Of a DNA stretch of 10,362 nucleotides, positions 6,462 to 10,362 are shown piece by piece. The DNA lies in NCBI GenBank assembly GCA_041191265.1, contig JBEEPE010000120.1, positions 1 through 10,362 of the forward strand. The letters are read 5' to 3'. Position 1 is the stretch's first letter, and each line of letters starts with the position of its first letter. Below the pieces are notes generated by a model. That model was not told the origin of the DNA. It did no database searches and was given only the letters and a program-made list of their open reading frames with translations. This stretch comes from JBEEPE01 sp041191265 (GTDB taxonomy: Bacteria > Verrucomicrobiota > Verrucomicrobiia > Chthoniobacterales > Chthoniobacteraceae). The position numbers and the translations under genes are program-made.

Positions 6462-7787
6462 TCACTTGGAACGCAGTCCCACGGTATTCACCGCAATCAC
6501 TCGGTACTGATGCTTGCGCCCAGCCTCCGGCTTGGGATCCGTAAACTGCATCTGCACCAACGGATTCGAGGGAGTGTCGCTATATTGAAGGTTCTGGAAA
6601 AGCGGTCTCCCAAACGGGTTCTTCGCCTGCTCTGGGACATTCGCCAAAAACGCTCCATCTCGCTCGATCACAAACCCAGCGAGCCCACTCTCTAAATCCG
6701 CGTCCGCCTCCCAACTCAACTGCGCCCCGTCCACCCGCAGATTTCGAGGAGCAGGCGGCGGCGTGCTATCGCCAATCGCCGTGTCTCGAACGTATCTCCC
6801 CCACATCCGCGCCACGGATTCTCCAGGCAACCAAACACTTCGCTTCACATCTCCCGAAAACTTTGCTGCCTCCACCGCTTCGACCACTTCCCCCGTTCCG
6901 ACGTACAAAGGCGCCACCCAAGAAAAGCCCGCGCCAACCTCCCTCAACGCCCCGCCTCCCGCCACCGGTAGTCGCGCACCTAAACACGCATCAAACCATG
7001 GCACCGCCAAATACCGCTGGTTTCCGCATTCATGACTCGTCAACGGGTCCGCAGAGACGCCCACCAACGCGCCGCGCGACCGCATCTCTCCAAAAAACGT
7101 TTCCACCCCCGTCCACACCCCCGCAAACCGTCCCTCCTTCACCGTCACTCCCTCCTTCGTGCCCAAGTTGCACATCACCGGCACTTTCAGCGACGCCTCA
7201 GGAATCTCGTACGCCTTCGGCTTACCCTCCACGTCCTTCACCATCGGCACTCCCGACCTTAACCACGCCGCCGCAACGCGATCCGGATGCAGCAACACCA
7301 TGCCCCCAGCCCAATGTCCACCGCCGCTGTGCCCCCACAACGCCCACGGCACCGATCCCATTTCAGGATGCCCCGACATGGCCCCCAACTCCTTCAATGC
7401 TCGCTGAAACGCCGCATCGGAGCCATTGCGCGGATCACACCACATCTGGCAGTTGGCCTTCTCTGGTTGCTCGTAAGACGGACTCAGCAACGCGCAATCG
7501 TGCTTCTTCGCGAGCGCCTGCCAGTGCAAATCATAGGCTCCCGTTTGCCCCGACTTGCATGAGCCTTCTCCGCACCCGTGTTGGTGGACAATCACCCCGC
7601 GCAACGCCTTGACGCCCGGCGGAACCCAAACCGTATAGCTCACCGGAAAAATCAGTTCTCCCGGTCGATCTGACGCCTCATACCGCACCCGGTGATACGG
7701 CGCTTTCGCCTCGGGAAGGTTTCCGTACGGGGTCTGAGCCATCACCGACACCGACCACACCAGCAGAGATGCAAACAAAGTTTTCAT
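6462..7787 (-). CDS. Exported alpha/beta hydrolase with C-terminal fibronectin-III-like domain
   Basis: The 441-residue product has a signal peptide (MKTLFASLLVWSVSVMAQ). An alpha/beta-hydrolase domain of the esterase/PHB-depolymerase kind follows: VIVHQHGCGEG at 65-75 supplies the oxyanion loop, WGHSGGGHWAGG at 151-162 carries the nucleophile Ser154, and SHECGNQR at 251-258 gives the likely catalytic His252. The acid is not assigned. From about residue 342 (TPPPAPRNLRV) the chain resembles a fibronectin type III module, ending with YRVIAVNTVGLRSK. Such proteins are secreted esterases or carbohydrate-active accessory enzymes; the substrate is unknown. The start at 7787 is chosen for the signal peptide, as the open frame upstream runs through a C-rich repeat region. 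Several Cys (72, 77, 98, 113, 117) may form disulfides, which suits a periplasmic or extracellular location. It converges on the oxidoreductase gene. Confidence 0.85.
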   Translation of the reverse strand: MKTLFASLLVWSVSVMAQTPYGNLPEAKAPYHRVRYEASDRPGELIFPVSYTVWVPPGVKALRGVIVHQHGCGEGSCKSGQTGAYDLHWQALAKKHDCALLSPSYEQPEKANCQMWCDPRNGSDAAFQRALKELGAMSGHPEMGSVPWALWGHSGGGHWAGGMVLLHPDRVAAAWLRSGVPMVKDVEGKPKAYEIPEASLKVPVMCNLGTKEGVTVKEGRFAGVWTGVETFFGEMRSRGALVGVSADPLTSHECGNQRYLAVPWFDACLGARLPVAGGGALREVGAGFSWVAPLYVGTGEVVEAVEAAKFSGDVKRSVWLPGESVARMWGRYVRDTAIGDSTPPPAPRNLRVDGAQLSWEADADLESGLAGFVIERDGAFLANVPEQAKNPFGRPLFQNLQYSDTPSNPLVQMQFTDPKPEAGRKHQYRVIAVNTVGLRSK

Positions 7788-7851
7788 GGGAGACCCCATC
7801 CCCAAAAGCAGCAACCACACCCTCCCCACCCCAGCCCCTCCCTCAGCCCCA

Positions 7852-7886
7852 CCCTCAGCCTCCCCCATAGGTCCCCTACGACCCAT
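7852..7886. repeat. 35-nt direct repeat, copy 1
   Basis: The unit begins CCCTCAG and contains ATAGGTCCCCTACGACCCAT. It matches copy 2 at 7898-7932 in 34 of 35 positions (C versus T at position 8). Its tail ACGACCCAT is repeated once more at 7887-7895. The core shows a 9-nt periodicity when read on the minus strand (ATGGGTCGT, ATGGGTCGT, AGGGGACCT, ATGGGGGAG). Confidence 0.9.
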
Positions 7887-7897
7887 ACGACCCATCT

Positions 7898-7932
7898 CCC
7901 TCAGTCTCCCCCATAGGTCCCCTACGACCCAT
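7898..7932. repeat. 35-nt direct repeat, copy 2
   Basis: This copy has a period of 46 bases from copy 1, with a single mismatch. It ends 45 bp from the stop codon of the four-helix-bundle gene and lies downstream of it in the reading sense. Confidence 0.9.
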
Positions 7933-7977
7933 CCTCCCTCCCGTGATTTTCCGAGAATCCCCACCCTCAGTGCCCCG

Positions 7978-8544
7978 TCACTCCCACGCTCGCTGCTGAC
8001 TGCGCCGAGATTCGATCCGAGCGCGGCTCATCCGTTCGCGCAGCCCCCCCTCCTCGAGAAAAGCTCTCTCCAGCGCACGCAGTTGCCGGTCAAGGAGGTA
8101 GTTGGTCTGGTGGATGACACAGATCAGGATATTCGCCACCACCGCCGAAGACCGGCTGTCCACATAGGTCCTATACGACTCATACGACACATCGCTTCTC
8201 GCCCCGATTTTTCTCACAAACAGCGCCTCGCGCGACCGCTTCTCCCAGATGGGCTCGCCACGCGTGCGCAAAAAGTCGCGGTAATCCTCCAGCAACTCCT
8301 CCAAGCTCGCGCGCGCCACGTTGATTAGCTTGATCTCCATCTCCTTGGAAGTACCGCTAGCCATGCACCCTTCGAGGATATTTTGTTTCCCAGACCTCGC
8401 CGCCTGCACCATCTGGCCGACCGTGCGATCTCGTCTGCCGAAGAACCGTTCGCAAAAACGCACCGTGCCGTCATAGACGACCCGCGCCTTCCGAAAGGAC
8501 ATCAGTTCCTCGTACCCGCCGTGTGCCGGAATAAATCCACTCAT
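7978..8544 (-). CDS. Four-helix-bundle suffix-type protein (S23/23S rRNA IVP-related)
   Basis: The 188-residue product matches, from memory, the proteins annotated as four helix bundle suffix domain, relatives of the 23S rRNA intervening-sequence-encoded S23 fold. Landmarks are IPAHGGYEELMSFRKARVVYD at the start, RTVGQMVQAARSGKQNILEG at 40-59, SKEMEIKLINVARASLEELLEDYRDFL at 66-92, then a loop, and the last helix with NYLLDRQLRALERAFLEEGG at 148-167, ending in a basic tail. The molecular function is unknown; the compact fold and basic tail would suit nucleic acid or ribosome binding, which is inference. The loop between helices three and four holds a Ser-Tyr-Glu-Ser-Tyr-Arg-Thr-Tyr-Val tract made by 9-nt repeats (residues 118-128). 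It shares sequence with the repeats just downstream. The start at 8544 gives the conserved MSGFIPAHGGY beginning. It sits alone in a 173-bp divergent arrangement with argD and looks like an accessory gene. Confidence 0.85.
   Translation of the reverse strand: MSGFIPAHGGYEELMSFRKARVVYDGTVRFCERFFGRRDRTVGQMVQAARSGKQNILEGCMASGTSKEMEIKLINVARASLEELLEDYRDFLRTRGEPIWEKRSREALFVRKIGARSDVSYESYRTYVDSRSSAVVANILICVIHQTNYLLDRQLRALERAFLEEGGLRERMSRARIESRRSQQRAWE
8162..8192. repeat. In-gene copy of the intergenic repeat
   Basis: This 31-nt segment aligns without gaps to 7865-7895 with 26 identical positions. It lies in frame inside the four-helix-bundle gene and encodes residues 118-128 (Y-x-x-Y-x-x-Y pattern). 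It contains ATAGGTCCTAT, an 11-base palindrome with one central base. Confidence 0.85.
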
Positions 8545-8661
8545 GCGCTCTGCTCATCCATCGTCCCACGCTGCACGTCTGGTCGTTAGACCTCACCTCA
8601 CACCTGAAACACCCCCACCGCCCGACACCCCGTAGCAACGCCTCCGCAACAGACCTTTTGC

Positions 8662-8689
8662 TTTTCACCACCCAGCCGCAACGTATCAT
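8662..8689 (+). promoter_or_regulatory. Possible sigma-70-type promoter of argD-argF
   Basis: A TTTTCA box (8662-8667) and a TATCAT box (8684-8689), separated by 16 bases, match the -35 and -10 consensus at 4/6 and 5/6. Transcription would begin near 8696, giving a leader of about 22 nt to the ATG at 8718. This supports 8718 rather than 8658 as the argD start. No arginine operator was recognised. Confidence 0.35.
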
Positions 8690-8717
8690 CAACCGTTTCC
8701 CCGAAATCGTCTTCGCC

Positions 8718-10055
8718 ATGTCAGGAACCACCTCCACCCGCGATCTGTTCGACCGTTATGTCGTGCCCACCTACGGGCGTTTCGACCTGCGTTTCCATCG
8801 TGGAGCCGGACGCGAAGTCTGGGATGAAAACGGCAAACGCTACCTCGATTTCGGAAGCGGAATCGCCGTCACCTCCGTGGGACACTCCCACCCGAAAATC
8901 GTCGCGGCCATCACCGAGCAAGCGCAGACCCTACTGCACGTCTCAAATCTTTACCTCTCTCGCCCACAAGCACTTTTGGCCGAGCGAATCGTTCGCCTCA
9001 TGGGAGGTCACGGCAAAGTCTTCTTCTGCAACTCCGGTGCAGAAGCCAACGAAGCACTCTACAAACTCGCGAGAAAGTTCGGCAATCAGGCACTCGGGTT
9101 TTCCGACTCACTCCCCACCCCCGTTGGTGATCAAGACACTACCCCGACCCCAAAGTTCACCATCATCTCGATGCTGAACTCGTTCCACGGACGAACCCTC
9201 GCTGGTATCGCCGCCACCGGACAGGAAAAGGTCCGCCACGGGTTCGAACCGCTCGCACAGGGATTCAAAAACATCCCGTTCAACGATCTGCAAGCCCTCC
9301 AAGAATCGGTCAAAAGTGACCCCTCAGCCGCGGCAATCCTCACCGAAGCCATCCAAGGCGAGAGCGGAATCCGCGCAGCTTCCGCGGAGTTTCTCCACGG
9401 CGCAGCGCGCCTCGCGAAACAACGCAACCTCCTCCTACTCATCGACGAGGTGCAAGCCGGCTTCGGCCGCACCGGCCACTGGCACGGTTGGGAGCAAGCC
9501 GCCCCAGACCTCAAACCCGACGCCGTCTCTTGGGCAAAAGGGCTCGGCGGGGGATTGCCCATCGGCGCAGTCTGGATCTCTGACCGCGAAATCACCCTCC
9601 GCTCGGGAGATCGCATCCCGCTCTGTAACCTGCTCGGTCCAGGCTCCCACGGCACCACCTTCGGAGGAACCCCGTTCGTCAGCCGCGGCGCGCTCGAAGT
9701 CCTCTCCATCATCGAAGACGAACATCTCCTCGAAAACGCAAGCAGCCAAGGCAGTTACATCCTCTCCCAACTCCGCGCTCTCAACCACCCCCTCATCAAA
9801 GAGGTGCGCGGACACGGCCTCCTCGTGGGCATCGAACTCAACACGGAACACCTCGGCAAATACCTCACACTGCCACCCGGGAAACTCCCCGCCGTCGCGG
9901 TAGTGGAAAAGTTGCAGGACGCCGGCCTGCTCACCGTTCCCTCCGCCCCAGCAACCATTCGCTGGCTGCCCGCCCTCAACGTGACCCGCGAGGAAATCGA
10001 CGAGGCCACCCGCATCACCGCCTCCGTGCTCGATTCGATCCAACCACGGAACTGA
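8718..10055 (+). CDS. argD: Acetylornithine aminotransferase (class III, PLP)
   Basis: The 445-residue product is a class III PLP aminotransferase that would convert N-acetylglutamate semialdehyde to N-acetylornithine, with glutamate as amino donor, in cytosolic arginine synthesis. Visible landmarks are YLDFGSGIAVTSVGHSHP at 42-59, NSGAEANE at 105-112 (phosphate binding), FHGRTLAGIAATGQ at 156-169, LIDEVQAGFGRTG at 241-253 with Asp243 for the PLP ring nitrogen, and SWAKGLGGGLPIGA at 271-284 with Lys274 as the Schiff-base lysine. HGTTFGGTP follows at 311-319. It is about 40 residues longer than usual ArgD. One source is a Pro/Thr-rich insertion near 126-146, before the conserved histidine region. 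The start at 8718 is preferred over 8658, which would add 20 residues and overlap the putative promoter; no ribosome binding site is visible. The argF start 41 bp downstream supports the arginine role over other class III enzymes. Confidence 0.93.
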   Translation: MSGTTSTRDLFDRYVVPTYGRFDLRFHRGAGREVWDENGKRYLDFGSGIAVTSVGHSHPKIVAAITEQAQTLLHVSNLYLSRPQALLAERIVRLMGGHGKVFFCNSGAEANEALYKLARKFGNQALGFSDSLPTPVGDQDTTPTPKFTIISMLNSFHGRTLAGIAATGQEKVRHGFEPLAQGFKNIPFNDLQALQESVKSDPSAAAILTEAIQGESGIRAASAEFLHGAARLAKQRNLLLLIDEVQAGFGRTGHWHGWEQAAPDLKPDAVSWAKGLGGGLPIGAVWISDREITLRSGDRIPLCNLLGPGSHGTTFGGTPFVSRGALEVLSIIEDEHLLENASSQGSYILSQLRALNHPLIKEVRGHGLLVGIELNTEHLGKYLTLPPGKLPAVAVVEKLQDAGLLTVPSAPATIRWLPALNVTREEIDEATRITASVLDSIQPRN

Positions 10056-10096
10056 CCCCGCATCACCGCCTCGGAACGCCCAACCACCCGAATCCC

Positions 10097-10362
10097 ATGA
10101 GAAACCTCCTCTCCATCGAAGCCATGGACCGGGACCAGATTTATCAGGTCCTCGAACTCGCTGAGGTCATGAAGGCCACCCGCGGTCACCATGACGAAAA
10201 ACCCCTCACCGGCCAGTGCTGGGCACTCATTTTCAGCAAATCCTCCACCCGAACCCGCGTCTCCTTCGAAGTCGGCGTCCGCGAACTCGGCGGAGATGTC
10301 ATGTTCCTTTCCGCAACCGACATCCAACTCGGACGCGGCGAACCCATCCGCGATACCGCCCG
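10097..10362 (+). CDS. argF: Ornithine carbamoyltransferase, N-terminal part
   Basis: Only the first 88 codons are inside the window. The product starts MRNLLSIEAMDRDQIYQVLE, the usual first helix of ornithine carbamoyltransferases, and carries the carbamoyl-phosphate site SSTRTRVSFE at 49-58, followed by GGDVMFLSATDIQLGRGEPIRDTA. It would join carbamoyl phosphate to ornithine to make citrulline. It follows argD by 41 bp on the same strand, with no terminator between them, so the two are probably one operon. No ribosome binding site is evident before the ATG. Aspartate carbamoyltransferase is less likely given the start sequence, the S-S-x-Q-L-G-R-G-E-like segment and the argD neighbour. Confidence 0.93.
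   Translation, partial: MRNLLSIEAMDRDQIYQVLELAEVMKATRGHHDEKPLTGQCWALIFSKSSTRTRVSFEVGVRELGGDVMFLSATDIQLGRGEPIRDTA

Larger units (their letters stand above)
7788..7977. other. C-rich intergenic region with direct repeats
   Basis: These 190 bases separate the four-helix-bundle gene from the hydrolase gene, both on the minus strand. They hold a C-rich low-complexity stretch (G-rich on the minus strand, about 7820-7854), a 35-nt direct repeat and a partial echo of it. The hydrolase promoter and ribosome binding site should lie near 7788-7810, but no convincing promoter boxes were found. Confidence 0.8.

Noticed and set aside
7852..7932. CRISPR array.
   Set aside because: There are only two repeat units with an 11-nt gap that itself partly repeats the unit, a degenerate relative inside a coding gene, and no cas genes.
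7788..7964. Upstream extension of the hydrolase through the repeat region, rich in Gly, Arg and Met.
   Set aside because: It places the clear signal peptide 60 residues inside the protein; the frame is open only because the DNA is G-rich and repetitive.
8658..8717. Upstream ATG extending argD by 20 residues.
   Set aside because: The extra residues look unlike the family N-terminus and the ATG lies within the putative promoter region.

Overview
The window suggests a GC-rich Gram-negative bacterium, most likely a verrucomicrobium (Opitutia-like). The evidence is an ExbB/ExbD operon, a TolC-type outer-membrane protein, secreted Gfo/Idh/MocA and alpha/beta-hydrolase proteins with signal peptides, a free-standing four-helix-bundle (S23-related) protein, and very strong strand bias in base use. 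The + strand is C-rich throughout. Genes on + favour codons ending in C and genes on - favour codons ending in G, which looks like replication-strand skew with - as the leading strand. The taxonomic call is an inference.

Layout. (1) 1-1126 (+): the end of an ExbB/TolQ/MotA-type proton channel gene, exbD, and a small membrane-anchored coiled-coil protein, joined by two ATGA overlaps. (2) 1137-4487 (-): an operon reading glycosyltransferase, TolC-like protein, PgeF-like protein; it converges on the exb operon with only 10 bp between stop codons. (3) 4594-5302 (+): two small exported cysteine-rich proteins (139 and 52 aa), divergent from the glycosyltransferase and closed by a strong intrinsic terminator. 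(4) 5369-6403 (+): an exported Gfo/Idh/MocA-type oxidoreductase. (5) 6462-8544 (-): an exported alpha/beta hydrolase with a fibronectin-III-like tail, a C-rich intergenic stretch with a direct repeat, and a four-helix-bundle suffix-type protein. (6) 8718-10362 (+): argD followed by the start of argF, two arginine biosynthesis genes.

How the genes relate. The ExbBD operon would supply proton-motive force to an envelope machine whose third component here is a TolA-like rod without a C-terminal domain. The glycosyltransferase and TolC protein are envelope functions transcribed together with the PgeF family protein. ArgD and ArgF act in succession around ornithine.

The most unusual signal is a repeat. 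A 35-nt sequence occurs twice just downstream of the four-helix-bundle gene, and a 26/31-identical version lies in frame inside that gene, where it encodes a Tyr-x-x-Tyr-x-x-Tyr tract in the expected variable loop. The second unusual element is the pair of cysteine-rich exported proteins. No RNA genes, CRISPR arrays or insertion sequences were seen, and no gene-free stretch exceeds 300 bases.
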